A program made the position numbers and the translations under genes. The notes under the pieces are model-generated. The model was given only the letters and a program-made list of their open reading frames with translations. It did no database searches and was not told the DNA's origin. A DNA stretch of 64,000 nt from Symsagittifera roscoffensis (Eukaryota > Xenacoelomorpha > Acoela > Convolutidae). Shown here piece by piece: positions 31,335 to 43,434 of this stretch (the first letter of the stretch is position 1; each line of letters begins with the position of its first letter). The DNA lies in NCBI RefSeq assembly GCF_963678635.1, contig NC_087064.1:5430411-5494410 (forward strand), read 5' to 3'.

Positions 31335-31860
31335 TTACTGAAGTCATAATAAACAAAGGAGCTGGATCAGGCAGTGACAAAACAACCCAGATGCAACAAC
31401 ACTCATACTAGTGGATGCGCAAAACCGTGACAGATTCACTCCTTTCCCTGTACCAGAGAAAGGTAAAATAATGAGAAAGCTTCGTAATGACACTATAGTA
31501 CATTCAAACAAGGGTAGCACCGCTGAAGAGAAACTTAGAGGTTTTTAATCGCTTTCCTGAACAAAAACTGGGATGCGTTATTCTCCAAGATGGGATCAAC
31601 TCCGTTCTCTAAAATTTTGTGTAATTGCTGCCAAGGTTAGCCCAGATATAATCATACTTTGCAAAAAACCACCATTATTTGTTAACCATGATACTAATGT
31701 GAGCATTGATGAACTAAATAATGCAATTACCGAAATTTTTTGATCAAAAGCAGGTCTTGAGGTGCTCAATTCAAACTCGTTGATTGAGGATCTAGAAGAA
31801 CATAGGCTCTTATAATGGGACGGACAAGATCCAGTTCATTGTTAATCACAGCGCCCTTTT
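31335..31860 (+). pseudogene. Coding remnant of an unassigned retroelement ORF
   Basis: Plus-strand frames, broken by stops, encode protein-like blocks: a hydrophobic strand then VDAQNRDRFTPFPVPEKGK near 31410-31470, PDIIILCKKPPLF near 31650, ELNNAITEIF near 31715 and LEEHRLL-stop-WDGQDPVH near 31795. The last block resembles the Asp-x-x-His end of SGNH hydrolase domains found in some retroelement ORFs. The identification is weak and the sequence is clearly dead. Confidence 0.35.
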
Positions 31861-32889
31861 ATTACATAACTGTCTGCGTACTTTTGTTTGTAAATACTCT
31901 AGTAACTTCCCAAGAGTCAAAACATCTAATGATCATTAGTTTCCGCCTTTTCAGCGTTATCAACACTCGTATTTGAACAACAACTCTAATCCTAGTAACT
32001 TTCGAAAGCACCCCTTTTGGCGCCATACCTAAAATAATCAAAATCAGAGTAAAGTATTTCAATTCTGCGCTGACAATAAAATTCAAAATCACCATGAAAC
32101 TTTCAATTATAGGAAGAGCTTTCATCATTAAACTAAAATAGTGACGACAAATTCTTTTTCAAATTTGGTAGTTTGTTCAAGTCTGTTAAATTTATTTTAA
32201 TTTATCACAGGTGGTACTAAATCTTAACGTAACTACTTAATCAGTGCTTCCTTTTTGTGATAGAAAAGAGCTAAAAATTTACGATGTTTCAAATAGAAGA
32301 AACAAACAAATGGTTTTCCATGACTTGCCAGAGTTTTCCCGATAAATTTTTTCAGTGCCTCTAGAGCGCACTTTTTAACCTAATTAAGTGCCTCTCCAGC
32401 GCACTACTATAACATTAAAACTAACTTTAAAACTTTTTCTGCCTTATATGTATTATGTTAACCACAACTATAATAACAATTATTAATTAATATCTGAAAT
32501 CAAAAGCAATACCTCAATACTAGTAAATTAAAACTTCTTCAGTCAGGTGACGTCCATCCAAATACGGGACCACTGATGAGTTTTGATCTCATCTAGAAAA
32601 AAAATAGCAAACAAAAGTAATATTAAAGGTTTTCATCTAAATTGCAGAAGCATAGCCAGAAAGCGTTCAGACCTACAATCACCTGTTAAAACGAATGACG
32701 AAACTACGATTTTTACTTTTTTGGAAAAGTAGCTCAACGACACAAACTATTAAAGATTACAAATCTAGATAAGTAGAAATTTGTTTCCTTTAGATGTGTT
32801 AGATCAGTCGGAGCCAGCAGGAAAACAAAGACAGGCGGCTTCATGCTTTTAAAGCCCAAAAAAAACTAACACAAAAATCCGCCAATTTC

Positions 32890-33445
32890 AAAAATATTAG
32901 AAATTATGATACTTCGTGTTTTGAATTTAACACACTGAATCCAACAAAAATGAAGGAGCCACCCTTTTAATTGTAACTCACAATCTAAGCAAATTCAAAA
33001 AAAAACTGATTTCTTTGAAAAATTTGATCAATCGATTGACTATGAACAGTCAATTAACACTAATATGATGATTTTAGGCAATTATAACTTAAATTGTCTT
33101 AATATTGACAATAAAGAACCACTTGATACAATTTGCACAACAAATGTTACTAATAAAACAATTTGTACTCACTCGAAATCACTTATCGACTACATAATTA
33201 TCAATTTTAATATAAAAGATTCAACAAAACAACCAATCTGTTTTACACCTATTAAAACAGATAACTTGGAAAAAATTTTCATAACTGAACCAAAAGTATG
33301 CAAAAAAACTACCTTCAAGCGCAAAATAATTGATAAAAAGCTACTCCGAAGAAAAGTTCAATTCAAATCTGGAAAAATTAACTCGGAATTTTCTACCAGC
33401 GGAGTAACCAAAAACCAAGGTTCAACATTTTCAGTCGAAATATAG
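32890..33445 (+). pseudogene. LINE endonuclease-domain remnant
   Basis: A 126-codon frame (33065-33445) contains MILGNYNLN, matching the LINE endonuclease block I-x-GDFN-x-N with substitutions, then ICTHSKSLIDYIIIN, matching T-x-HSKSLID, then TPIKTDNLEKIF, matching the D-H box with His changed to Asn. Upstream bases continue the same protein in other frames (GATLLIVTHNL near 32955). Changed active-site residues and frameshifts indicate a dead apurinic-type endonuclease of a non-LTR element. Confidence 0.55.
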
Positions 33446-35220
33446 TTGAAAAATTAAATATATAAGCTCCACAATAGACACTCTTTATACGTAATCAGAA
33501 ATAATAAAAAAAACTTACATGATAATAACTTCATATCGCAGTTATTCAAAAAACCAAACGTAAAAACTGGAAACTTTTTAACGACACAGTAAGCTCCAAA
33601 AAATCATCCACAAACTGCATTTTTCTTCCACAAAATTCTTCCGGAGACATAATGAAAAAAATGGCAAATCAGCTCACGTATAGATTTTCCAACCAAGAGC
33701 TGTCTTACTGAAGTATCACTTCCAAACAAACCTAATAGCAAAACTTCTCGAAATTAAAGCAAAAAAAGCCACAAGACTCATCCAACATTCTATCTTAGGT
33801 TCTTAAAGATGGTTGCAATAAAATCTACACGCATCGTACTGCAATTTTTATCGAATACCTGAAAGAACAATATTTTTCCACAGAAGCTAACAAAGCAAAT
33901 TTCAATCAACAGACGAAAAAAGTTAAGTACCTGAAAACTAAAATTCTTTATCAATTACTGGAACATTATCGAAAGTGTTTGATAAATTACGATAGTGTGA
34001 CACCTCCTCGAGTGGTGTAGTCCTTTCCGGTGGGGTTCGCAGTAATTGGATCTACCCCGGTGTATCCTGGAGAATTGGTCTGAGCTTTTGGTCTGTCGGA
34101 ATGGTATTTCTAATTCCTATTACCTGCGCGATGTTTTGGATCACGTGCTTCCAATATGTCACCGATGGTTGATAAAACGTATCGCCTAGTGCTCGAAGAC
34201 GTAAGTGCGAACCTTGGAGAGCCTTGCTTCGGCAAACGCAAGCCTTGGTGGTCACTCGACATTTCTGTGTTGCGCATGTCCCAGCTGGATACGGCCCTGA
34301 AAGCAACCAGACCAAGTACTATTAGTTGTTTCGCAGGTTTTCGGATAGAATCGACTTTTGGTACAACTTTTTGTGTTAGTGGAAGCCCGAAACGGGGGAC
34401 TGATTTCTACAGAATCCCCTGATGTTGAGAAAGCTATTTGTGGAAAATGGTCTTTCCCGAAATTGCCATGAATGGTAGTCGCCACAATACTCTTAGCACT
34501 GTGGATCCTATCATGTAATCTTAGGAAGGGTTCATTCTCGGTGATTTTGAAAAGCTCGGATTCGTAAGGTGGGTAGCTAGGCAACTTGTTACCCTCTAAG
34601 AATAGTGCATCTTGTTGAAACTAACTCTCAGTGATGGTCATTTATGACTATGAGAATACTGAGGACTAAATGAACAAAGTATTACTTTTTAAGCAACACT
34701 AAATCTGGTCTTAGAACAACCTAATGAACAACTAAGAATTTTTTTTTAATCAGAGATTTATTCAGAAAGTCAAATGATATCGAGTATTTAAAAAGAAAAG
34801 TTCAAATGGTAAATAGTGTTTTTTTTTGTTTTGTTTTTACTGGCAAAATTGTATAATATTATTAAAAGTTTTAAGTATTTTGTCTATTTCTTGGTTTCCA
34901 CAGTTTTTCTCTAAATTGATGATTTTAATGATGAAGTTTCTTGTCGTTTTTGCGGGAACTTTTTTGCAACTAATCTATTTAAATGATAAACTAGAAGTAA
35001 TCATCTGTAATTTGAACACTCATTAATTTGAATTCATGTAATTTGAAATCATTTTTTGTATACACTTTACTGTATTGATACTGCGGTTGCTTTGTACAGT
35101 GAATAAGTGCTCTTCGCTAAAAAATATTTTTTTTTTGTTTTTTTTCTGAATTTTGCAACGATGATTTCAGTTTTTTTGCTCTGTTTTCACTTAGATGCAT
35201 ACTGCTTAAAAAATTTTCTG
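33446..35220. other. Spacer with unassigned frames
   Basis: A more balanced patch at 34.05-34.58 kb carries overlapping minus-strand frames (34315-34052, 34584-34252) and a plus-strand one (34156-34422), none with a domain I recognise. The remainder is AT-rich with T and A runs. Confidence 0.45.
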
Positions 35221-35225
35221 TGTGT

Positions 35226-35322
35226 TATGTACGAATGTCCCACTCAAGTAAGCGATTGAAGCAGCTGTTAGAAAATTATATGAGCAGGAAAAACCACCGG
35301 CAATGGGAAGAAAGACCATGAA
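35226..35322 (+). repeat. Partial upstream copy of the Penelope-like element
   Basis: 97 bases closely match 36031-36126 in the RT coding region (TATCCCACTCAAG-type start, GGCAATGGGAAGAAAGACC near the end). This segment of RT sits just before the N-terminal coding part of the same element, as expected for tandemly arranged, truncated Penelope copies. Confidence 0.7.
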
Positions 35323-35334
35323 TGACAACCATTG

Positions 35335-37135
35335 ATGACATAGAGTTACCACATTGGATTCAGCAACTATTGTCAATGGGACTGAAACATCCGTTCAGGG
35401 ATAAATTCAATGGGTGATACCGACATCTTCCTCTCAGATCTCAAAAAACGGAGAAACTCCGGATAAGCTCTCTGTGCGATTGAGGCCGCGGCAAAAGCCT
35501 ACAGTAAATGGGTGAAATTAACACCATCGGGCAAAAGGGAAGAAAAGGGGAGAACGTATCTCAAGGGCAGCGGGCGAGTGGCAGTTCCTTTCGACAAGGG
35601 GATTGGTTTCTGTGTAATGAGGAAAACAACTTAAGAATCAAAAGTTGTGGGGCTGCTTGATCCAAGGCAATCAGTGAAAATAGAGGAATGACTGACTCAA
35701 TAGTATTGAAGATTGAAAAAGATATCACTGAAGAACTACTGTCCATGAGACAAAGAGATGAAAATTAGTGAAAAACTGTTCAATAAGTTCAGGCCAACAG
35801 GCGGACACCCCGCCAGGCTTTACGGTCTAGCCGAAGCACACAAAAACGACACACCACTGAGACCAGCCCTATCACTCCCTCGTAGCTCATATGATAACTT
35901 GAACAGGACCCTGGCAAACTTTTCAAAGGGTTTCGAGGGTTTCAAACAATCTCGTTGGATGCCAGGAGAATCATTGAAAGTAGTAGTTTGGAGTCAGATA
36001 AGGACGTAATTTCTCTCGATGTTAAAAGTTTATACACGAATATCCCACTCAAGAAAGCGATTGATACAGCGGTTAGAAAACTTTATGAGAAGGGAAAGCA
36101 CCGGCAATGGGAAGAAAGACCATGAACAGATTATTAAATATGGCCGTCAGACAAGTGCATTTTAACTGCAATGAAACTTAGTTTGTTCAAAAAGATGGTT
36201 TGGCCATGGGCGCCTTTCTGGGCGTGATTTTAGCAAATCATTGGCTCCAGGAATATGAACATGCACTGAAAGTGGAGATTCCAGAATTGATTACACCGGC
36301 AAAAAATTGCCAGAAAATGTGCCCCAATGCAACAAAAAAGTACCTATAGGTCAAAAGGGAAAGAAAGCGAGGGATGCTTGAATTGGTATCTCGTTAAATG
36401 AGGACATATATCTGACACTGAAAAACAAAAAATAGCTGAAATATTGTGGTGTTGTAAAAGTTGCTTTTCAGGAAAGGAAAACGAGACAGAACCTCAAGGT
36501 GTGAATATTTTTTCCGCTACGTGGGTTATATATTGAACACGGAGAAGGGTGACCCTGAAAAAGTACTTCAAGCTGCCAATAGAGTTCATCCTCGCTTACA
36601 GTTCATAATTGAGGCACCAAATTTCTAGATTTAGAAATAAACATGTTTTTCTAGATTTAGAAATAAACATTGATAAGAACAGGAGAGTGAGCTGTGGATG
36701 GTATCAAAAACCGACTGATTCAGGTACTATCCTTAGTTTAACGAGTTGTGCCCCCTTCAATAGAAAAAGAGTGTATTTGAAGGCACTTTCCACTGTGTCT
36801 TCCAGAGTACGTCCACCTGGGAAGATTTTGATGAGGCAATGAAAATCATTTGCAAACAGTGGTCAAACAACCAGTATCCAAATCACTGGTCGTCTCGAGT
36901 TGCGTCTCGTTCCCTCAAAAAGATCATAGGGGAGAATAGTAACATCAGGACCAAGGGGGACGACCAGATATCTTCTATTAGCAGTAAGGAACCACCACCA
37001 TGATTCAATATCGAGGTAACCACCCTGAGATTTTTGCGGATAAAGTGCGAATTATTGCCGCCACGCAAAAAGTTTTAACGACGAGTAAATTAAAAACATG
37101 TTTGCCGTCGTTGAATGTAGCAGTCGCCTACTTAA
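35335..37135 (+). mobile_element. Degraded Penelope-like retroelement
   Basis: With frameshifts and stops, the plus strand reads through Penelope-type blocks in order: GLKHPFRDKFN near 35385; PFDKGIGFCVM near 35590; FRPTGGHPARLYGLAEAHKN and TPLRPALSLP (35784-35880, RT finger region; family consensus RLYGLAKVHK); SLDVKSLYTNIPL near 36015 (motif A region); DGLAMGAFL near 36200 (motif B-like); a Cys-containing insert near 36310-36470; FLDLEINI and CGWYQKPTDSGT (36600-36730); and IQYRGNHPE with TSKLKTCLPSL near 37000-37110, where the C-terminal GIY-YIG endonuclease would begin. The element is dead. Penelope-like elements use an RT related to telomerase and a GIY-YIG nuclease; here the nuclease core is not visible. 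Confidence 0.8.
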
Positions 37136-38440
37136 GTCACATATGAGGTTAAAAAAAAATAGGCCCTATAATAATTGGCTCAAGAATCAGGGACCTTATC
37201 TCTTGTGTTTTTCTACCTCGAACGGTCGGAGCCAATTCGAATCACTTGCGACATGAGACTAAAACCCTCGTTACAGCTTAATGGCCACTACCAAAATAAA
37301 CCCCAGCTCTAGAAAATAAGAACGTTCCCATACTTAGGTCTCAAAATACCCAAAATACGCGAAAGCCGTTAAAAACAGGGTCGGAACAGTCCGTATAGTT
37401 ACTTTTTATTAGACAGTGGAACTTTGATCCATTTCAGATGGATCAACCTAAAACTCTTCCTACCTCAACATATCAAGTATAAAACACACTCAAGAAAACT
37501 AAATTGGGTACTCACATACCAGCACCCTTAAGAATTGGAGCGACTAAATTAACTAGCGACTCTAGCATAAATGTAATAACTTGAGAAGTTTGCAATTAAT
37601 AAATTCCAACAAAGAAAATGAGTTTTCACTTGAGAACTTAAGTTTTTTGTTTGACTATTGGGAGACTTCGGTTGTCCACCTTTCCTCCGAAGGTTCACTC
37701 TGGTCCACTTCGAATCAATATACTCTTCTTTCGTAATCGTTCTGTCTCCTATTTCAGGATAGGACAGCTCTACTCTCGTGTGATTTTTACATCTGGAAAT
37801 TGCGAATAGCAATTTCCCGCTGCTTTTTCGACTACTTTCCGGCGATTGTAATTCGGTTGTTCTGATCTTGCATTTCTGAGATTTTCAGTTGTCGCGAGAA
37901 AGTTGAGCATGACAGGCTCGATTCGAATTTTTGAAAAATTACATTTCACCCCAAAATTACGTTTTTCGTATTGCTCAAGGTCAAACTTCCAAATATGACC
38001 GACTGGCTTATACTCCCCGGACTCAAGATCGATGCCCTCATTGCGTGTTGCCGTCTGCCAGTGAATCACCAGAACGTTGAGTGTTGCTCAAGATACAGTG
38101 CCAGTGGTCATCTACAGAAGTTTGCAGCTGATTTAACTTTATCTACACCCCAAAATTTACAACCATATAAAGGTCACACTATCGCTGAACAGCAATCAAA
38201 ATTTGCATACACCTGCACCTTAAATCTCCGCTTTTGAAGCTAATAATTAAAATTTCTTTTGTCTTATCCAATCAGAAAATTGTCATGCAGCATTTTGATT
38301 CATATAATAATTATAGCATAATAATAAGAATACTTCGTTTCGTTAAAATTTATTTTTCATGACCTCGGATTGCATCCGAGTTCACACTCGAGCCCCCCTT
38401 TTTCCTTCTCAAGACTCAAGAAACCCTCACTGAGCCCCTT
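37136..38440. other. Spacer with inverted repeats
   Basis: No gene recognised. AATTGGCTC (37173-37181) and GAGCCAATT (37229-37237) form a perfect 9-bp inverted repeat. TTGATCCAT (37424-37432) and ATGGATCAA (37438-37446) form a 9-bp hairpin with a five-base loop. CTCGGAT/ATCCGAG (38364-38370 with 38374-38380) is a 7-bp hairpin with a TGC loop. Minus-strand frames at 38069-37770 and 37812-37549 show no domain, though the first carries a copy of the TCCGGGGAGT motif shared with the Gypsy elements (38012-38021). Confidence 0.5.
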
Positions 38441-38442
38441 GC

Positions 38443-39113
38443 TCATTTCGTATTCCTGGCCTTTGAGAAGCTAGGCCCTGATGTGTTTGACACCGTGATC
38501 TGCCCCTGCAGCGCTTCTTCATCATCGGAGCTTATTACGATCTCTTCCCACGCTTTAATTTGTTCGAAGGATCGCATCCACTCCACCTGCTCTTGCAACC
38601 ATTTAGCTTGGTTTGGCAAACCCTTCACTTTCGATTCCCTGTTCAAGCAAAAGAAGTTGCACAGGCTTAAGCTCACGTTCTTCTCCAAGTCCTCGTCCAG
38701 TATCGATTCTCTTGCTTTGGTATTATCTCTAGACACCCTACCGACTCTTTTCCAACCTTTTGTGATCGCATTTCGATGGGTCAGCAGAGGTCTCTTGAAG
38801 GCTTCCGGACCTATCTCCGCCAGGAACTGTCGATATACCTTTTGGTATTTCTTCATGAATCCTTCGTCGCTATGTACAACCAAATTGTCAACGTCGCTCG
38901 AAACCACGGAAAAAACCTTCTGCGGCTCCATAAGTGCCTGACTTCCATTGGTATGGCAAATACCTTGCATACAGTCTCAAACAACTCAAGTCTCCTGCTA
39001 TAATCAATAGCGTATATCGACTCCGCCGTCGGTATCTTCGACTCCCGATATTTTGTCACATTCTCCTCGGTCCACCGCAACGCCAACATTGCGCTCACCA
39101 CCAATATGGTCAC
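38443..39113 (-). pseudogene. Unassigned ORF remnant in the dead Gypsy copy
   Basis: Two overlapping minus-strand frames (39113-38853 and 38970-38443, the latter 175 codons) together look like one helical, charged protein with a frameshift, ending in an acidic stretch (SSDDEEAL). It lies downstream of the ORF2 start of the dead element and has no counterpart that I could see in the visible part of the intact element's ORF2, so it may be a different domain or an unrelated insertion. Confidence 0.4.
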
Positions 39114-39486
39114 CTTCTACCGATGATCGGTTAATCCGATTGACCGAATTTCTTCCACGTCCCACACTAAACAGAGGTTTGAGTGTTCCGGGTACCACAC
39201 CGTCTGTGCCAAGCAATGGCATGGGCAATCCCCATGTGTAATATCGATGCTTCGGAGATTGCGTTCTCCCGATGTTTCCAGTAGAGGTTACAATTCCATC
39301 ATCTTCTCATGCGTTGTATCATTTTCCTCCTGTGCTGAGACACTATTCGTTGGCTTCCTGATGGTATTCTGTCTCTCGAAGTCACTTGTGTTTTCGCCTT
39401 CCAAACTCAAGAGTTCTTCTCCCTAGGTTTCACTCAAGTCATCTCTTTGTTCCCTTGGTACAGTTCCCAGGATCTTCTTCAACAGC

Positions 39487-40007
39487 CTATGTGAATGATG
39501 CGACATTCAAGCCAGTCGTACGCACTTGGGTACCGAGAAGGCTTTGTCTACTAATATCTTCTGGCTGGATACCTCTACCATCGCCATGTGCAATGGATAG
39601 TGGCTCCCTGTCATGGTTTGACCTGCTCGTGGGTTGGGCCGCTAGCCCGCTGGCGGTCTGGCGGGGAGTAGAAATTCTCCCGCGCCATATTCTGTGTTGT
39701 TGCTCAAGCCAGGATTCCTCGCCAACTCGAATCCCTTCACGCCTCCATCGACATTCCAGGACAACCATCTGGTCTGTTCTTGATTGGATATCCCCTCCGT
39801 CGTGTAGCTAACCATCAAAACAGCTTCTGTCGCTGATTCCCTGCATTCACCCTGCGCCTCTAACTGTAGGATGGCGTTCAACATCACAGCCATCCTCTCA
39901 TCGACTAGGGTGTATTCCAGATCCCTCAAGCGTTTGTATAGTTCATCGACTGTAGGTCTCTTGAGCGCTGCAGGCATAGATTTCCAAAAGCAATCTGCTA
40001 TTGCCAC
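39487..40007 (-). pseudogene. ORF2 N-terminal remnant of the dead Gypsy copy
   Basis: The 121-codon frame 40007-39642 aligns with the first part of ORF2 of the intact element: TVDELYKRL matches TLDEIYQRL, TEAVLMV matches TEVVLML, and ELARNPGL matches DLAREPGL, at similar spacing. This shows that the second ORF is an ancestral part of the family and not a chance insertion next to one copy. The frame breaks soon after and no SGNH motifs are visible. Confidence 0.6.
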
Positions 40008-40028
40008 AATCTTCAGATGATCTCACGT

Positions 40029-40100
40029 GTCAACCAACTCGAGAATTACCTTGTCAACCAACTTGAGAATTACCCTACCAACCAACTTGAGAATTGAAAA
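40029..40100. repeat. Three tandem copies of a 24-bp unit
   Basis: Units at 40029-40052, 40053-40076 and 40077-40100 share (G)TCAACCAACT(C/T)GAGAATTAC with few changes. They lie in the spacer between ORF1 and ORF2 of the dead copy. Confidence 0.8.
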
Positions 40101-40260
40101 ACGTCTCCCTTCAAATGCTGCAGATCATGAACTTGTTCAAGATCTTCTTTTTTCTTTTTAAATGAGTGCGGCTAGGTCGTCAACTCAATTTTGCAAATCA
40201 ATCTGAAAATAAAATCCACTTTTAGACTGAGATGTTCTGCTCCTAACCTAAACCCCCCTC

Positions 40261-40893
40261 ACTATTGTGTTTAAAACATTATCCCTCCATTTAATTCACT
40301 AAAATAGTTCAATTGGAAGTTTTAAGAGCATGCAGATTCATTTCTGGTTTAAGCACCGTCAACTCTTTAAATTTTAATTGTCATGCCAATTGCGTTAGAA
40401 TCCATCTACCTGCTTTGCGCCCATATGTACCTAACTCGAGATCCCCATGTACCTAATTCGAGACCTCCATTGTCCGCCCGTATTTCAGGCGATACTCAAG
40501 TAGTTTTTCTTGTGTAGGTCTACCATTATATCCGTTTCTGCGAAGACCACGTGTAGCATGGCGTATAACTCCCTTGGGCTCAACTTGCCCCTATTTGGGT
40601 CATAAACCGGCATCGAGACCTCCATTATCCTTCTTTTGACCATGAAGTCTCCCAGCCTCGTTAGTGCCAACATCACGGGATCAGGATCTATCGTGTTCCT
40701 TTCATTGATCCTCATTACCAGAAAGCATAGGTATTTACCCGGGACTTGTGAAACTGTTGGGGGAAGTTTAAAACTATTGTGTTTAAAACATTATCCCTCC
40801 ATTTAATTCACTAAAATATTCACTAAAAACTCAATTGGAAGTTTTAAGAGCATGCAGATTCATTTCTTGTGTAAGCACCGTCAACTCTTTAAA
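40261..40893. repeat. Direct repeat of about 115 bp flanking the macro-domain fragment
   Basis: Copies at 40261-40372 and 40773-40893 share near-identical sequence (ACTATTGTGTTTAAAACATT at one end, CAACTCTTTAAA at the other). The right copy has an extra TATTCACTAAAA repeat. The right copy interrupts the macro-like domain of the dead element between the residues GGM and LPP, which are contiguous in the intact element; the left copy lies after the ORF1 stop. Confidence 0.75.
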
Positions 40894-41222
40894 TCCATTC
40901 CTCCCAACCCCGGTCTCTGTCTAAATAGAAACTCCACGTTTTGGTATTCTCTCTTGAAGTCGGCCTCTAGTCTCGATTTGAAGCTCATGTCCGCCGTTAT
41001 ACAGATCGCGCTAGTCCTCTCTGACAAAATGAAGTCGCTGTCCGTTATCAAGATGTTCTCCGAGTATTCATTGGGTATCTCAAATTTTGTTTTGAAGTTT
41101 CGTCCTATGGTAGGCTCAGTCTCTTCCTCCTCCAGTTCCAGCCCGCTGGTCTCTCTCACTTCTCTGAGTTTCTTTATCATCAAATTTTTGGTGTGGTAAG
41201 TCCTACCCCACTCCCCGGACAA
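40485..41222 (-). pseudogene. Macro-like C-terminal domain of Pol, split by an insertion
   Basis: The minus-strand frames 41222-40881 and 40715-40485 match the two halves of the C-terminal domain of the intact Gag-Pol: ITDSDFIL and ADFKREY in the first; LALTRL, PVYDPNRGKL, PRELYA and ETDI in the second. A roughly 115-bp repeat sits between them. The conservation of the PVYDPNRGKL block in a diverged copy implies the domain was under selection before this copy died. Confidence 0.65.
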
Positions 41223-41439
41223 AAATATTTTTCGACGTCCCCTTCGATAATGGTGGGTCTAAATTATCTGGCGGTATCTCGAGCGGCCCGTCGGTTGCTG
41301 TCCAACCGAAGGGGTGTTCTTTCGTTTTCACGTGTTTCTCTGCTGACACGTCGACCTGCTAGATGCTTTGATCTTCATCTCCTTTGCTCTTGACATCTCT
41401 CATCCACTCTAGTATTCTCAAGTTTGTGTTTTCCCTCCT

Positions 41440-42090
41440 TCATATCTCGCTTTGTTCCAGATCTGTTTCTTGTTCTGGTGTGGAGTAATCTTCCTGCGGG
41501 TAGCGTTCTCTGTCGTTGATGATTTGACATTCATCGTCGGCTACCAATTCGCCCACACTCAGTAATTCTTCGCTTAATTCGCCAGGCTGTATCTTGTCAA
41601 TCAAGAAGTCATCCCCGTACCTATTGTACCTCATGCCTGTCCGTTTGCGATTGCCACTCCTTGTTCCTGCTGTTATCGGCAAGTCTGGTTCCGTCCACTT
41701 TAGAACCTCGTTCTGCTCTGGATCATTACAGTCTTCTTCCACAAAGGATTCTATCTTTTCCTTACCGTCCATGCTCACGTCTTCGTTGCCATCATTCTTT
41801 TCTCTGGTACCTTTTTCGTTCACTTCGCATGCTGGCTCTTCCAACCGGTACTCTAGTCCCTCCATATTCTGCGGTACGCACCAGTCTTCCGGAGATAGGA
41901 CATGAGGTTTCAGATTTTCATAATGCGCTGCTCGCCCCGTAGTCAAGCGGTAGAACCGTCCCTGCTGGTGTACTTCCGTGATCATGGACGGTCCTCGCCA
42001 TTTCTTGAGTAGTTTCTTCGTCTCCTTGGGAGGTATAACATACTGTTTAGCTTGAAGTATATTCTCATAATATTTCTTCCGCTGCCTCAT
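41440..42090 (-). pseudogene. Post-integrase tail (GPY/F-type) of the dead copy
   Basis: Contains KKLLKKWRGP, aligned with the same block of the intact element, then RFYRLTTGRAAHYEN and an acidic tail. It is in frame with the integrase fragment to its right but separated by a stop codon at 42091-42093, and about 15 residues present in the intact element are missing there. Confidence 0.75.
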
Positions 42091-42966
42091 TTATGCTTGC
42101 GCCGTGTTCCTCCTGCAGATCTCGTTTAGTTCCTGTTGTCTCTTGACCGCTTCCTTCACATAGGCTTGAGGCGACGTCTTTTTCCCTTCGTATTCTGGGT
42201 AAAAGAACGTTCGGGGCATTGTTCTTTCCCTGCCCGTTAACATCATGAAGGGACTGATTCCTGTTGTCGAGTGTTGAGTGCTATTGTACGCCCCGACCAC
42301 TTGTGGCAGATATTTATCCCAGTCTGTCATGTATCTCGAGCAATATACCCTCAGCATGTTCACCAACGTTCTGTTCTGTCTCGCCACTAACTCGTTAGTC
42401 TGAGGATGGTAAGTCGTTGAGTGCGCTTGAGCAATGTGTGACCTCTTCATCAATTCTTTTGTTAGGTCACCCACAAAGGCTTTCCCATTGTCCGATTGAA
42501 ATGTCATCGGACCACCATATCGTGATATCCAATGTGTTATCAAGTGGTCGCAAGTCTCCTCCGCTGAGGCTGTTTGACAGGGCACCACTTCCGCCAACTT
42601 CATAAAGTGGTCTATTATGACCAGTATCTGGTTATACCCCGACTCTGTCATGCAGATCTTCTGATGGTCTATCTGTACAACCTCGTTGAACTCCGAGCTC
42701 TCAACGGACTTGAGTGGGAACTTCATCTTCCGTGGGTCTTTCACCTGTAGACATGCCAGACATGCGTTTACCCATCTCTCGCAGGCCTTCCTTAATCCTG
42801 GCCAATCAAACCATTGTAGTATTCTCTGTTGCACCTTGTCTATCCCATGATGCCCCATTTGATCGTGTGATCTGAATAACACTTCCGTCTGGTACAACTG
42901 TGGTAGTATGATGAGGTTATGCTTGTGTAGTATCTTCTCCTCATCCTTTCTGCATGCTACCACCAC
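42091..42966 (-). pseudogene. Integrase of the dead copy, catalytic Glu lost
   Basis: 291 codons. The zinc-binding H-x-x-x-H (HDQMGHHG) and C-x2-C are present, as are the first two catalytic Asp residues (QIDHQK and QSDNGK). The third, Glu in LVERQN of the intact element, is Ala here (codon GCG, 42382-42384 on the plus strand), and the preceding Gly is Glu. With that substitution the DDE enzyme cannot be functional. Confidence 0.85.
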
Positions 42967-42967
42967 A

Positions 42968-43434
42968 TCAGTCTTCTTCCAGGTCTCCTTTCTCTTTGGC
43001 TCCGGTCCGGATCCATTTGGAGAGGTTGCTTGTCATCTTGTCATTCTTTTGGGCTCTTATCAGATCCGACAGCCTATATCTCGCCTTGACTTTTTCCTTC
43101 AGTGCCATTATTTGACCATTCATTTCTCCGGGACTGTGGATGTCATCTTTCAGTTTGACGCAAACTGTCCTCCTCAAGATCTCTCTGTCATCTTCTGGCA
43201 CCAGGTTTAATCTGACATTCGAGTTGCATGATATCTCCCTGAACGGTTTCCTTGATACTGCAATTTTCTCAAGTTCTTCACATCCGCGCACCTGCGGATC
43301 CAAATTGTACGTTCCTGAGGAGGGATCCGCCTGTCGCGGTGCCTCATCTTCTCTTCTGCCAATATCATGCATAGACTCTCTTGGTCGCTGCTCTTCTCTG
43401 AGTCTTCATCCCATTCTTCACACTCCCCGGACAA
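42968..43434 (-). pseudogene. Linker upstream of integrase in the dead copy
   Basis: Frames 43372-42968 and 43434-43207 align with the region just before the integrase zinc finger in the intact element: KLKDDIHSP with KLMDDAHAP, KARYRLSDL shared, KGDLEED shared. Broken by frameshifts. The TCCGGGGAGT motif occurs in this region on the minus strand (43422-43431 and 43470-43479). Confidence 0.65.

Noticed and set aside
34052..34584. Overlapping minus-strand frames of 87 and 110 codons in a locally balanced patch.
   Set aside because: No recognisable motif, no agreement between frames, and an equally long plus-strand frame overlaps them.
38483..38941. 152-codon plus-strand frame.
   Set aside because: Antisense shadow of the minus-strand ORF remnant at 38443-38970.
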